64,000 bases of DNA from Arthrobacter sp. CAU 1506 (GTDB lineage Bacteria; Actinomycetota; Actinomycetes; Actinomycetales; Micrococcaceae), in the NCBI RefSeq assembly GCF_005047635.1, contig NZ_SUKC01000002.1, forward strand, positions 434,001-498,000. Reading direction: 5' to 3'. A program made the translations under genes and the position numbers. Position 1 is the stretch's first letter. The number at the start of each line of letters is the position of its first letter. The notes beneath the pieces are model-generated. The model worked only from the letters and a program-made list of their open reading frames with translations, was not told where the DNA came from and did not search any database. Of the stretch, positions 31,067 to 40,169 are shown piece by piece.

Positions 31067-34000
31067 CAGTACGTGACCTCCTGCGAGCGCTTGCGGATGG
31101 TGGTGACCATGTCCCGCTGGTTTCCGGTGGGGCCAAGGTAGTTGAAGGCGTAGGCCAACTGTCCGTACCCGCCGATCAAATGCGTGGGCTTGACCAGCAG
31201 CCGGGTCACCGAGTTGTGGATGCCGCCGCGGCGCCCGGTGGCCTCGGACTTGGGCACGTCGATAATGCGCTCCTGGGCGTGGTGGACGTAGACGACGCCT
31301 TCCGGCATCCGGTGGCTGACGATGGCCCGGCAGACAAACACGCCGTTGGCGTTGACGCACTCGACCCAGTCGTTGTCCAGCACCCCGATGGACGCGGCGT
31401 CCTGCTGGCTGATCCAGCAGACCGGACCTCCGCGGGAGAGCGACAGCATGAACAGGTTGTCCTGGTATTCGGAATGGATGGACCACTTGTTGTGCGGGGT
31501 CAGGTAGCGGACGGTGATCTCCTTGGAGCCGTCCTGGCCCAGCTTCGGCTCGCCGAAAAGCCGGTGCATGTCCAGCGGCGGGCGGTAGATGGGCAGCGCC
31601 TCGCCGAGGTCACGCATCCAGTCGTGGTCCAGGAAGAAGTGCATCCGCCCGGTCAGCGTGTGGAATGGCTTGAGCCGTTCGATATTGGTGGTGAACGGTG
31701 CGTAGCGCCGCCCGCCGGTCTCTGACCCCGACCACTCCGGCGAGCTGATCACGGGGACCGGCGCCGCCTGTGTGTCGGCGAAGGTGATGTGCTTTTCTTC
31801 CGAGCCCAGGGCCAGGTCCACCAGTTCCCGGCCGGTCTGTTTCTCCAGCTCCCGGAAGCCGTGCACCGCCAGTTCCCCGTTGGTGGTGCCGGAGAAGGTC
31901 AGGATCGCTTCGGCCATCTTGGCGTCCGTCTCGATGGCCGGGCGTCCGTCCGCGGCGCCGCCGAGCATCACTCCGTTCTTCTGGGCCAGCCAGTCCAGGG
32001 CGTGATCGAGTTTGTAGGTGATGTTCTTGACCGTGAAGCCGAGCTTGTCCGCCAACGGCCCGACGGCGGCGAGCTTGTCGGCGATGGCCGTGTAGTCGCG
32101 TTCGACGACGGTGAAGTTGGGCATGGTCTTGCCCGGCACCGGCTCCGTGGTTCCGTCCCGCCAGTCCCGGACCACGCCGCCGGGCTGGGCGATCTGGCCC
32201 TTGGTGTCATGCTGCAGCGGGACGCTGACCAGGTCTTTGCGCACGCCCAGGTGCGTGGCGGCCTGGCGGGAGAACTCTTGGGCCAGCAGGTGGAACATCT
32301 CGAAGTCCGATTTGGTCTCCCACGGCGGGTCAATGGCCGGCGTGAAGGCGTGCACAAACGGGTGCATGTCGGTGGAGGACAAGTCGTGCTTTTCGTACCA
32401 CGTGGCCGCCGGGAACACGACGTCGGAGAGCAAGGTGGTGGAGGTCATCCGGAAATCCGCCGAACACAGCAGGTCCAGCTTTCCCTCCGGCGTCTCCTGG
32501 TGCCACGTCACGTCCTTCGGCCGAGCCATGCCGGCTTCTGCCGCGTTGCCCATCACGTTGTGGTGGGTGCCGAGCAGGTTCTTCAGGAAGTATTCGTTGC
32601 CCTTGGCCGAGGAACCCATCAGGTTGGACCGCCACAGCATCAGCGTCCGCGGCCAGTTCTCTGGAGCATCCACGTCCTCCACGGCCGGTTTCAGCGCGCC
32701 CGCGGCCAGTCGGGTGGCCACGTATCCGGCGGCGTCGTCCGCCTGGCCTGCGGCGACGGCGGCTTCTGCTTCTTCCGCGACGGCCAGGGGGTTCCGGTCA
32801 AACTGCGGGTAGAACGGCATCCAGCCCAGCCGGGCGGATTGCGCAATCGTGTCCGCGGTGTGCATCCCGGTCAAGTTTCCCTCGGCCAGCGGCGAGCTCA
32901 ACGATCCCGCGGAGTAGCCGTCGTTGCGCCACTGGCCGGTGTGCATGTACCAGTAGGAGGTTCCCGTCATCGTCCGGGGCGGGCGGGACCAGTCCAGCGC
33001 GTTCGCCAGGGACACCCAGCCGGTGATCGGCCGGGTCTTTTCCTGACCCACGTAGTGCGCCCAGCCTCCGCCGTTGCGGCCCATCGATCCCGTCAGCAGC
33101 AGCAGCGAGAGAATCGACCGGTAGGTTGCGTCGCCGTGGAACCACTGGCAAATCCCGGCTCCCATGATGATCATCGACCGGCCCTTGGATTGTTCACCGT
33201 TGCGGGCGAACTCGCGGGCAATCTTGATGCACTTCTTCGCCGGAACCGAGGTAATCGCTTCCTGCCACGCGGGCGTGTAAGGCGTGGCTCCGTCGTCGTA
33301 ATCCCCCGCCCATTCGCCCGGCAGGCCGTCCCGGGCCACGCCGTATTGCGCGAGCATCAGGTCATACACGGTGGTGACGACCTTGCCCCCCACCTGCCGG
33401 ACCGGCACGCCGCGGCGCAGCACGGAGCCCGAACCGTCCGGAGCCTCGAAGCACGGCAGCAGCACTTCGCGGGCGTCGGCCCCCGGCGAGTACAGGCTCA
33501 GCTTCGGACGGATGCCGGCCAGGTCGAGGTTCCATTTGCCCGCGTCCGCCTGGTTGTAGCGGAAGCCCATGGAACCGTTCGGCACCACCGGTTCACCGCT
33601 GGCCTCATCCAGCAGCACGGTCTTCCACTCCGCGTCCTGGGCCGCGGCGTGTTCCGGCAGGTCGGCCGCGGTCAGGAACTTTCCGGGCACCAGCGACGAA
33701 CCGTCCGGCGAGGGTGTCAGCGTGATGAGGAACGGCAGGTCCGTATACTGCTTGACGTAGTCGGTGAAGAACGGGACCTCGCGCTGCACAAAGAATTCCT
33801 TCAGAACCACGTGCCCCATCGCCATGGCCAGGGCCGCGTCGGTGCCCGCTTGCGCCGGCAGCCAGTCGTCGGCGAACTTGGTGTTGTCCGCGTAGTCCGG
33901 GCTGACCGTGACCACCTTGGTGCCGCGGTACCGGACCTCGGCCATCCAGTGCGCGTCCGGCGTGCGGGTCACGGGAACGTTGGAGCCCCACATCATCAAG

Positions 34001-34785
34001 TAGGTGGAATCCCACCAATCACCGGATTCGGGCACATCCGTCTGGTCGCCGAACACCTGGGGGCTGGCCACGGGGAGGTCCGCGTACCAGTCGTAGAAGC
34101 TGGTCATCACCCCGCCGATCAGCTGGATGAACCGGGTACCGACGCAGTGGCTGACCATGGACATGGCCGGGATCGGCGAGAACCCGGCCACCCGGTCCGG
34201 GCCGTAGGCCTTGATGGTGTGGATATGCGCCGCGGCCGCGATTTCCACCGCTTCCGCCCAGCTGGTGCGCACCAGTCCGCCCTTGCCGCGGGCCTGCTGG
34301 TAGCGGCGCCGGCGTTCCGGGTCGGACTGAATGTCCGCCCAGGCCAGTACCGGGTCTTTCAGCCGTTCCTTGGCTTCCCGGTACATCTGGACCAGCACAC
34401 CGCGTACATAGGGATACCGCACGCGGGTGGGCGAATAGGTGTACCAGGAAAACGCAGCCCCGCGGGGGCAACCGCGGGGCTCGTATTCGGGACGGTCTGC
34501 GCCGACCGAGGGGTAGTCGGTCTGCTGCGCCTCCCAGGTGATGATGCCGTCCTTGACGTACACCTTCCAGGAGCAGGAGCCCGTGCAGTTCACGCCGTGC
34601 GTGGACCGGACCACCTTGTCGTGGCTCCAACGGTCGCGGTAGAACACGTCGCCCGCGCGGCCGCCTTTGCGGAAAACGGCCCGGCCATCGTCGGATTCCT
34701 CCCAGCGGGTGAAGAATTTCCCGACGGCCAGCATCGCGTCGGATGCACTGCCGTCTGTACCTGGTTTGATCGGTCCGGCTGCCAT
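31066..34785 (-). CDS. narG: Respiratory nitrate reductase alpha subunit
   Basis: A 1239-residue molybdo-bis-MGD catalytic subunit that reduces nitrate to nitrite on the cytoplasmic side. The FS0 [4Fe-4S] site is His63, Cys67, Cys71 and Cys106 (STHGVNCTGSCSW, RGCPRGA). The molybdenum ligand is Asp236 in YDWYADLP. No twin-arginine signal is seen, as expected for a cytoplasm-facing NarG. The ATG at 34785 is preferred because AGGGTGG lies about 8 bases upstream; a GTG at 34794 would add three residues. It starts the narGHJIK operon. Confidence 0.95.
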   Translation of the reverse strand: MAAGPIKPGTDGSASDAMLAVGKFFTRWEESDDGRAVFRKGGRAGDVFYRDRWSHDKVVRSTHGVNCTGSCSWKVYVKDGIITWEAQQTDYPSVGADRPEYEPRGCPRGAAFSWYTYSPTRVRYPYVRGVLVQMYREAKERLKDPVLAWADIQSDPERRRRYQQARGKGGLVRTSWAEAVEIAAAAHIHTIKAYGPDRVAGFSPIPAMSMVSHCVGTRFIQLIGGVMTSFYDWYADLPVASPQVFGDQTDVPESGDWWDSTYLMMWGSNVPVTRTPDAHWMAEVRYRGTKVVTVSPDYADNTKFADDWLPAQAGTDAALAMAMGHVVLKEFFVQREVPFFTDYVKQYTDLPFLITLTPSPDGSSLVPGKFLTAADLPEHAAAQDAEWKTVLLDEASGEPVVPNGSMGFRYNQADAGKWNLDLAGIRPKLSLYSPGADAREVLLPCFEAPDGSGSVLRRGVPVRQVGGKVVTTVYDLMLAQYGVARDGLPGEWAGDYDDGATPYTPAWQEAITSVPAKKCIKIAREFARNGEQSKGRSMIIMGAGICQWFHGDATYRSILSLLLLTGSMGRNGGGWAHYVGQEKTRPITGWVSLANALDWSRPPRTMTGTSYWYMHTGQWRNDGYSAGSLSSPLAEGNLTGMHTADTIAQSARLGWMPFYPQFDRNPLAVAEEAEAAVAAGQADDAAGYVATRLAAGALKPAVEDVDAPENWPRTLMLWRSNLMGSSAKGNEYFLKNLLGTHHNVMGNAAEAGMARPKDVTWHQETPEGKLDLLCSADFRMTSTTLLSDVVFPAATWYEKHDLSSTDMHPFVHAFTPAIDPPWETKSDFEMFHLLAQEFSRQAATHLGVRKDLVSVPLQHDTKGQIAQPGGVVRDWRDGTTEPVPGKTMPNFTVVERDYTAIADKLAAVGPLADKLGFTVKNITYKLDHALDWLAQKNGVMLGGAADGRPAIETDAKMAEAILTFSGTTNGELAVHGFRELEKQTGRELVDLALGSEEKHITFADTQAAPVPVISSPEWSGSETGGRRYAPFTTNIERLKPFHTLTGRMHFFLDHDWMRDLGEALPIYRPPLDMHRLFGEPKLGQDGSKEITVRYLTPHNKWSIHSEYQDNLFMLSLSRGGPVCWISQQDAASIGVLDNDWVECVNANGVFVCRAIVSHRMPEGVVYVHHAQERIIDVPKSEATGRRGGIHNSVTRLLVKPTHLIGGYGQLAYAFNYLGPTGNQRDMVTTIRKRSQEVTY

Positions 34786-34807
34786 GTGGCCCACCCTATG
34801 GCTTGGA

Positions 34808-34823
34808 TGTGACTTAGGCCACC
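34808..34823. promoter_or_regulatory. CRP/GlxR-like site upstream of narG
   Basis: TGTGACTTAGGCCACC has a perfect left half-site and central TA of the actinobacterial CRP/GlxR consensus TGTGA-NNTANN-TCACA, but a degenerate right half. It is 23-38 bases before the narG start codon in a gap of only 75 bases. Symmetry is partial, so this is a candidate only. Confidence 0.35.
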
Positions 34824-34860
34824 CTTCCAGGTGCAGTCCGGATGCATTCCGTCGGCATTC

Positions 34861-35973
34861 TTATCCGGCCTCCGGCCGGGCCGGCAGTTTCTTTTGCCAG
34901 GCAGCCTCGTCACCGGCCGGTGCGAAGCCAAGGGCTAGGTTGATGTCCAGCATGTGGCTGTTCTCCGCCGCGTTCCAGGTGTACAGCCGGCGGCCCTGCG
35001 GCCAGGACTCCGCTACGCGCTGCAGGTTCCGGGCCTTGAGCCAGAGGCCCAGGCGGTGGCCGCGATGCGCACGCAGCACCAGGGTGTCCTCTTGGTACAC
35101 GACCTCGGGTTGTTCCGGAAACCACTCAAGGACGGTATGCCCGACAAGGTCGCCGGTGGGCGCGTGCTGCACTGCCACCACCAGGCTCCGGCCGTTCATG
35201 CGCTTGAGGTTCTCCTCCTTGTGCCGCACCCGGACCGCGTCCCAGACTTCCTCCTCGTAGTCGAGTTCTCCGAGGGGAGCGTCGGTGCTCATCCGCTGGC
35301 GGAGCACAGCGTATTGGTCCAGGTATTCCGGCGGGCAGCTGTCAGCCCACTCCACCAGCCGGTAGCTGCCGGCGGCCCTGGCCGCGGCCGACTCCACCTG
35401 CCCGATCAGGCGGCCGGCGTCGGCGGGTATCGGCATCCGGCTGCACCGGTCCACTTGTTCCAGCTGGAAGCCGCTCGACGTGGCAAACCGGACAGCCGGC
35501 GATGCCGCCGGAGCGGAGCCGTACCCCGTTTCGGCCTGCAGCATCGCCTGACCCTCCATCTTGAAACCTACCGGGTGTTCGCTCCACGACTGGAGCGTGG
35601 TCCGGCCCCGGCTTCCCGCCAGTGCTTCGGCTTCAGCCAGCAGCCGTCGGCCGATTCCCCGGCGCCGGTACTGCGGGTGCACCGCCACAAAAACATAGCC
35701 GTTTTGTTCATTGTCTTGCAGCGACAGTTCCAGCAAGGCACGGCCTACGTGACGATCTCCGTCCCTGGCTGCCCAGAGATAGGTGGCCGTGTAGTCGTTG
35801 GCACGGGAACCTTCCAGCCTGGCGGCCGGACTGACCCAAAAATCGTTGTTCCCCCACAACAGGCAGCTGACCAGGTTGGCCAGCTCAGCGGAGGCAGTGA
35901 AGTCGGCACCCGCTTGCCCTGCCAGCGACTCCGGGATCGGTAGCGGCGCGATGGTGATCGACGTAATCGGCAT
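34861..35973 (-). CDS. Two-domain GNAT N-acetyltransferase
   Basis: A 370-residue protein with two GNAT folds. The first (about 35-135) has the acetyl-CoA loop VHPQYRRRGIGRRLLAEAE. The second (about 215-350) has VLRAHRGHRLGLWLKARNL and the C-terminal NAAENSHMLDINLALGF. It resembles tandem-GNAT acyltransferases of the mycothiol synthase/antibiotic-modifying type, but the substrate is unknown. The ATG at 35973 gives a compact protein; the upstream open frame is GC-rich and unconserved in character. It lies 75 bases upstream of narG on the same strand, so narG promoter elements may extend into its end. Confidence 0.82.
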   Translation of the reverse strand: MPITSITIAPLPIPESLAGQAGADFTASAELANLVSCLLWGNNDFWVSPAARLEGSRANDYTATYLWAARDGDRHVGRALLELSLQDNEQNGYVFVAVHPQYRRRGIGRRLLAEAEALAGSRGRTTLQSWSEHPVGFKMEGQAMLQAETGYGSAPAASPAVRFATSSGFQLEQVDRCSRMPIPADAGRLIGQVESAAARAAGSYRLVEWADSCPPEYLDQYAVLRQRMSTDAPLGELDYEEEVWDAVRVRHKEENLKRMNGRSLVVAVQHAPTGDLVGHTVLEWFPEQPEVVYQEDTLVLRAHRGHRLGLWLKARNLQRVAESWPQGRRLYTWNAAENSHMLDINLALGFAPAGDEAAWQKKLPARPEAG

Positions 35974-36079
35974 GTCGGCTCCTCGGACCTGCACGAGTGA
36001 TTGAGTCTTACCAATCACCTTACGGCATGGCGTCGGGCCAACACCAGAGTCGGTGTAGGCGCAGTCAGCCCGGCCTGCG

Positions 36080-36135
36080 CCACAGCGCGACCAACGCCGT
36101 CTCCCGGCCAGCACCACAGCGCGACCAACGCCGTC
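36080..36135. repeat. 22-bp direct repeat in the GNAT-usp intergenic region
   Basis: CCACAGCGCGACCAACGCCG plus TC occurs perfectly at 36080-36101 and 36114-36135, a 34-base period. The 342-base interval 35974-36315 between these divergent genes has no gene. Nearer usp, GGACCCGGAGGTCC is an inverted repeat, placed between a weak TGGAAG and a TAGGCT that could be the usp promoter. Confidence 0.6.
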
Positions 36136-36315
36136 GCCTCGGCCAAAAGCACAGCCGACCTGACCTGTCATCCCGATCAACCCGCCGCGGGCACCCCTGC
36201 CGCCCGGCCCAGTATGGAAGGACCCGGAGGTCCGGCGTAGGCTGTCCAGACACAGGACCGGCCCGGGACTGAATCTGGTTCTGCGCCACAGGGGAGAAAA
36301 AGATCGGAGTCAGCC

Positions 36316-36762
36316 ATGGCCAGCAACAGCGCTACCGGCACAGTCGTCGTAGGAGTCGATGGTTCCGAAGCCTCGCTTGAGGCCCTGCGAGAGGCCCAAC
36401 GCCTGGCCGAGCCGCTCGGTGCCGATCTTGAGGCCATCGCCGTCTGGGAGTTTCCGCAGATGTACGACGGCTACACCGTCATGGGGATCGACGGGTTCAA
36501 AGAGCGGGCCGGACAGATCCTGCACGAATCTGTGGAGAAGGCTCTTGGCCCGGACAACAATGTCCGCACGCGCTTGGTGCGGGGTGCTGCCCGGCAGGCC
36601 CTGATCGAGGCCAGCAAAGAGGCCCGGATGCTGGTGGTCGGCCGGCGCGGCCACGGCCGGTTTGGTGGCTTGCTGATCGGCTCGGTCAGCTCGGCCTGTG
36701 TGGCACACGCACATTGCCCCGTTGTGGTGGTGCATACTCCGGAATCCGATAAGACGAACTGA
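36316..36762 (+). CDS. Universal stress protein, UspA family
   Basis: A 148-residue single Usp domain of the ATP-binding type. It starts TVVVGVDGSEASLEAL (about 9-24). The nucleotide motif G-2x-G-9x-G-S/T is present in GRRGHGRFGGLLIGSVSSAC (about 108-127). These proteins accumulate in starvation, hypoxia or stationary phase; the precise role varies. The ATG follows GGAG by 6 bases. It is a single-gene unit ending at a bidirectional terminator. Confidence 0.9.
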   Translation: MASNSATGTVVVGVDGSEASLEALREAQRLAEPLGADLEAIAVWEFPQMYDGYTVMGIDGFKERAGQILHESVEKALGPDNNVRTRLVRGAARQALIEASKEARMLVVGRRGHGRFGGLLIGSVSSACVAHAHCPVVVVHTPESDKTN

Positions 36763-36804
36763 GGTTCCCGGCCGGAACCTGTTAAACGGAACCCGGCGTT
36801 AAAA

Positions 36805-36841
36805 CGGCAATGGCCGCAGCGTGATGCTGCGGCCATTGCCG
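36805..36841. terminator. Bidirectional terminator between usp and rplA
   Basis: A perfect 16-base inverted repeat (36805-36820 and 36826-36841) around a 5-base loop. On the minus strand it is followed by TTTTAACG, so it serves rplKA, whose stop is 35 bases upstream. It can also end the usp transcript. Confidence 0.85.
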
Positions 36842-36875
36842 GTGGACGCCGTTGCCAGCGAACGTGAAGTCCTGA

Positions 36876-37583
36876 CTAGGCCTCCACAGCCACCTTGGTC
36901 ACGTTCGGGTCCACGGCGATGCCGGGGCCGAAGGTGGTGGCGACGGTGGCCTTCTGGATGTAGCGGCCCTTGGAAGCGGACGGCTTCAGGCGCAGTACTT
37001 CTTCCAGAGCGGCGGCGTAGTTCTCCACCAGCTTGTTGGCGTCGAAGGACACCTTGCCGATGATGAAGTGGAGGTTGGCGTGCTTGTCGACGCGGAAGTC
37101 GATCTTGCCGCCCTTGATGTCGTTGACAGCCTTGGCCACGTCTGGGGTCACCGTACCGGTCTTCGGGTTCGGCATCAGGTTACGCGGACCCAGGACCTTA
37201 CCCAGGCGGCCGACCTTGCCCATCAGTTCCGGCGTCGCCACGGCGGCGTCGAAGTCGGTCCAGCCGCCCTGGATCTTTTCGATCAGGTCGTCGGAGCCAA
37301 CGAAGTCGGCGCCGGCGGCGATTGCGGCCTCGGCCTTGTCGCCGGTGGCGAAGACCAGCACGCGGGCGGTCTTGCCGGTGCCGTGCGGCAGGTTGACCGT
37401 GCCGCGGACCATCTGGTCAGCCTTGCGCGGGTCAACGCTGAGGCGGAAAGCCACCTCAACGGTCGCGTCGAACTTCGACGGGTTGGTCTCCTTGGCCAGG
37501 GTGATTGCCTCGACCGGGGCGTAAACCTTGTCCGCCTCGATCTTGGCTACAGCTGCCTCATATGCTTTGCTGCGCTTTGCCAT
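36876..37583 (-). CDS. rplA: 50S ribosomal protein L1
   Basis: A 235-residue L1 that forms the mobile L1 stalk and helps release E-site tRNA. In other bacteria it also represses its own operon. Conserved segments are [21 protein letters not shown] (start near 54), [20 protein letters not shown] and [15 protein letters not shown]. The ATG at 37583 follows AAGGAGAAA. It lies 175 bases after rplK. Confidence 0.97.
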   Translation of the reverse strand: MAKRSKAYEAAVAKIEADKVYAPVEAITLAKETNPSKFDATVEVAFRLSVDPRKADQMVRGTVNLPHGTGKTARVLVFATGDKAEAAIAAGADFVGSDDLIEKIQGGWTDFDAAVATPELMGKVGRLGKVLGPRNLMPNPKTGTVTPDVAKAVNDIKGGKIDFRVDKHANLHFIIGKVSFDANKLVENYAAALEEVLRLKPSASKGRYIQKATVATTFGPGIAVDPNVTKVAVEA

Positions 37584-37758
37584 CTGCTTTTTCTCCTTGT
37601 GCAGTTGTGGTCTGCGGACCGCGCTCGGCCCTGCCACAACGACGGCGGTGTTCCCACCTTTGGCGAGCCATGTCGCCGTCGTTCTTTGAATTGTTTTGTT
37701 GGGGCCGAAACAGGACGAAAGTCCTGGCACGACCGCCGGGCTAGGGGGTTAGCCCTCG

Positions 37759-38187
37759 CTACTCGACCTCGATGCCCATGGAGCGGGCGGTGCCGGCGAT
37801 GATCTTGGCAGCAGCCTTGATGTCGTTGGCGTTGAGGTCATCCATCTTGGTGCTGGCGATCTCGTCGACCTGCGCCTGGGTCAGCTTGGCAACCTTGTTG
37901 GTGTGCGGGGTAGCCGAACCCTTCTGCACGCCTGCGGCCTTCTTGATCAGCTCGGCGGCCGGCGGGGTCTTGGTGATGAAGGTGAAGGAACGGTCTTCGT
38001 AGACCGTGATTTCAACCGGGATCACGTTTCCGCGCTGGGATTCCGTGGCAGCGTTGTACGCCTTGCAGAATTCCATGATGTTGACACCGTGCTGACCAAG
38101 TGCCGGACCGATCGGCGGTGCCGGGTTGGCGGCGCCTGCCTGGATCTGCAGCTTGATGAGGCCGGTGACCTTTTTCTTGGGGGCCAT
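37759..38187 (-). CDS. rplK: 50S ribosomal protein L11
   Basis: A 142-residue L11 at the GTPase-associated centre. The proline-rich N-terminal domain [20 protein letters not shown], the thiopeptide-binding face, and the C-terminal rRNA-binding domain ending [11 protein letters not shown] are intact. The ATG at 38187 gives the exact family length. It follows nusG by 127 bases. Confidence 0.97.
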   Translation of the reverse strand: MAPKKKVTGLIKLQIQAGAANPAPPIGPALGQHGVNIMEFCKAYNAATESQRGNVIPVEITVYEDRSFTFITKTPPAAELIKKAAGVQKGSATPHTNKVAKLTQAQVDEIASTKMDDLNANDIKAAAKIIAGTARSMGIEVE

Positions 38188-38314
38188 ATCGGGTCCTTCT
38201 CTCACATTACGTACCGCGGCACAGGAGCGTGCCTGCGGTGGTTGGCCGCCATGGCGTGGCGGCCGCCCGTGCGGGCCCGGCTAAAGCGGGTCCGGATCCG
38301 CACGAAGTCTTTGG

Positions 38315-39196
38315 TTACTGGATCTTGGTGACCTGGCTGAACGAGAGCGTGACCGGGGTTTCGCGCTCGAAGATGGTCACCAACACCACCAGCTGCTGGG
38401 ATTCCGGCTTGATCTCGGAGATCGTTGCCGGCAGCGTCTCGAACGGCCCGTCGTTGACCGTGACCGACTCGCCGACCTCGAAGTTGACGGTGATCGGCGT
38501 GCTCGAGGCTGCGGCCTTGCCAGCTGCCTTGCCCGCGGCCTCCGGCTTGGCGCCGGTGATGGTGTGCTCCAGCATGGAAGCAACTTCCTTCAGGCTCAGC
38601 GGCACCGGGTTGTGGGCGTTGCCCACGAAGCCGGTCACGCCCGGCGTGTGGCGGACAGCACCCCAGGAGGCGTCGGTCAGGTCCATCCGGACCAGCACGT
38701 AGCCGGGAATGCGCACGCGCTTGACCAGCTTGCGCGTGGTGTTCTTGATCTCCACGACCTCTTCCATGGGGACCTGGATTTCGTAGATGAAATCTTCCAT
38801 GTTCAGGGTCTGGATACGCGTTTCCAGATTGACCTTCACGCGGTTTTCGTAGCCGGCGTAGGAGTGGATGACGTACCAGTCGCCGGGCTGGCGGCGCAGC
38901 TTGGCGCGGAACGCTTCGAGCGCTTCCTCTTCGGTCTGCTCGACCTCTTCGGCGGCCTCTTCGGCAGCGGCGGCTTCGGTCATGCCTGCCTCGGCAGCGG
39001 CCTCGGCCGCCTCGTCGAGAACCGGGGCGTCGTCGGCAGCCTGGTCAAGCTCGCTGGCCAGATCGGTACCGGCAGTCTCTGCGTCTTCAACGCCAGAAGC
39101 CGACACCTCGTCGGTGCCGGTCTCGGTAACCTGCTCGTCTGCTTCCAGCTCCACGTTCTCTTCGGAGTTCTGGGCTTCGAGTTCCTGGTCGGACAC
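38315..39196 (-). CDS. nusG: Transcription termination/antitermination factor NusG
   Basis: A 293-residue NusG, much longer than E. coli NusG (181). An acidic Glu/Ala-rich N-terminal extension of about 105 residues precedes the NGN domain ([20 protein letters not shown] onward). After the NGN domain an Ala/Lys/Gly-rich linker ([15 protein letters not shown]) leads to the KOW domain ([20 protein letters not shown]). NusG binds RNA polymerase and links it to Rho or ribosomes. The GTG at 39196 is chosen for the AGGAAG site 5-8 bases upstream; an ATG further upstream at 39259 is less likely. Confidence 0.92.
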   Translation of the reverse strand: MSDQELEAQNSEENVELEADEQVTETGTDEVSASGVEDAETAGTDLASELDQAADDAPVLDEAAEAAAEAGMTEAAAAEEAAEEVEQTEEEALEAFRAKLRRQPGDWYVIHSYAGYENRVKVNLETRIQTLNMEDFIYEIQVPMEEVVEIKNTTRKLVKRVRIPGYVLVRMDLTDASWGAVRHTPGVTGFVGNAHNPVPLSLKEVASMLEHTITGAKPEAAGKAAGKAAASSTPITVNFEVGESVTVNDGPFETLPATISEIKPESQQLVVLVTIFERETPVTLSFSQVTKIQ

Positions 39197-39289
39197 TTGG
39201 CTTCCTGCTTTCTTCTTCAGCTCACTTGGCTCGCGCCGGCTTTCCGCCGTCGTCGTCATCCATCCGTACGGCTGCCGCATACACGGGCG

Positions 39290-39574
39290 TTACTGTTCGG
39301 GTATGCCGTCTCCGAAGACGAAGAACGCGGCCTGGCCGAAAACCAGATCCAGCAGCGTAACGAGCAGCATCATGATGGCCACGAATGCAATCACTACCAG
39401 CGTGTAGTTCACCAGTTCCCTGCGGGTCGGCGTGACGACCTTTTTGAGTTCTGCGATGGTCTGGCGGACAAACAAAACGATCCGGGCGAAGAAACCGCGC
39501 TTGTCGGTCTTTCGTCCGGTGGGGCGCCCCTTGGGGCTACTGGCAGCCGTATCGGTCAACCTGGCCTCACTCAT
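39290..39574 (-). CDS. secE: Preprotein translocase subunit SecE
   Basis: A 94-residue SecE with a charged N-terminal region, the conserved amphipathic segment RQTIAELKKVVTPTRRELVN (about 37-56) and one membrane helix (TLVVIAFVAIMMLLVTLLDL). SecE stabilises SecY in the translocon. The ATG at 39574 is chosen because longer frames run into tRNA-Trp. The ribosome binding site is weak. It lies 99 bases after the tRNA gene. Confidence 0.92.
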   Translation of the reverse strand: MSEARLTDTAASSPKGRPTGRKTDKRGFFARIVLFVRQTIAELKKVVTPTRRELVNYTLVVIAFVAIMMLLVTLLDLVFGQAAFFVFGDGIPEQ

Positions 39575-39673
39575 TCTGTCCGGTGTCCGGCCCGGGTCGG
39601 CCTCGGCCGGCCTGAACCACTGCTTCGTGCTGGGATGCTGAACTGCTGCAGTCATGTCTGCGACGGTTCTGCG

Positions 39674-39746
39674 CAGGGCAGACAGGACTCGAACCTGCAA
39701 CCTGCGGTTTTGGAGACCGCTGCGCTACCAATTGCGCCACTACCCT
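39674..39746 (-). tRNA. tRNA-Trp (CCA anticodon)
   Basis: A 73-base cloverleaf on the minus strand. The acceptor stem AGGGTAG pairs with CTGCCCT (one G-U pair), the anticodon loop CTCCAAA sits on stem GCGGT/ACCGC, and the T arm has GGTTCGAGTCC. The discriminator is G and the CCA end is not encoded. It lies immediately upstream of secE, the standard order in actinobacteria, and may share its transcript. Confidence 0.95.
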
Positions 39747-40101
39747 ATGGAGCCGAATACCGCCTGATGGTCCCGCCGGGCGGGCATGGAACATCATGGC
39801 GTTTTCAACACCGGAGATCTAGTTTACGCCAGCGATGCGCCGACGTCGAACCGGACCCCGTTTGCCGCCCGGAAAGGCGACTGATCCATTATGCAACATT
39901 TCCGACGGCCCCTTGACCACGCGGGGGTTCCCGGGTGGCCGCCGGGCGTTCTCAGGTCCCCGGGCGTATCCGGCTTCCCTGGGCATTCCCGGACAGCACC
40001 AGGGACTTCTAGGCAGCGGCTACGCGCGCCACCCAGTGGCCGCGGTGGCGCGCAAGCCGGCCGCGGATTGTTGGACCGCGGGCCGCGGTGCCCGCGCAGG
40101 C
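39747..40101. other. Intergenic region before the aminotransferase gene
   Basis: About 420 bases (to 40169) separate tRNA-Trp from the divergent aminotransferase gene. It must hold the promoter of the tRNA-Trp/secE unit on the minus strand, but no clear hexamer pair was recognised. The plus-strand promoter for the aminotransferase is at its right end. No gene or repeat is seen. Confidence 0.4.
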
Positions 40102-40131
40102 GGGACATGGCCGACGGCCTGCACCTAGACT
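40102..40131 (+). promoter_or_regulatory. Probable promoter of the aminotransferase gene
   Basis: GGGACA (40102-40107) and TAGACT (40126-40131) are 18 bases apart. Transcription would start about 30 bases before the start codon. Confidence 0.5.
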
Positions 40132-40169
40132 ATGAAACAGTCCTACACGCTACTGAAGACGGGAATCCC

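Noticed and set aside
31789-34812. 1007-codon plus-strand frame opposite narG
   Set aside because: Same cause. Composition is Arg/Val/His/Gln-rich as in antisense shadows, and narG motifs are complete on the other strand.
39290-39700. Longer secE form starting inside tRNA-Trp
   Set aside because: It would overlap the tRNA gene. The ATG at 39574 gives the normal SecE N-terminus.
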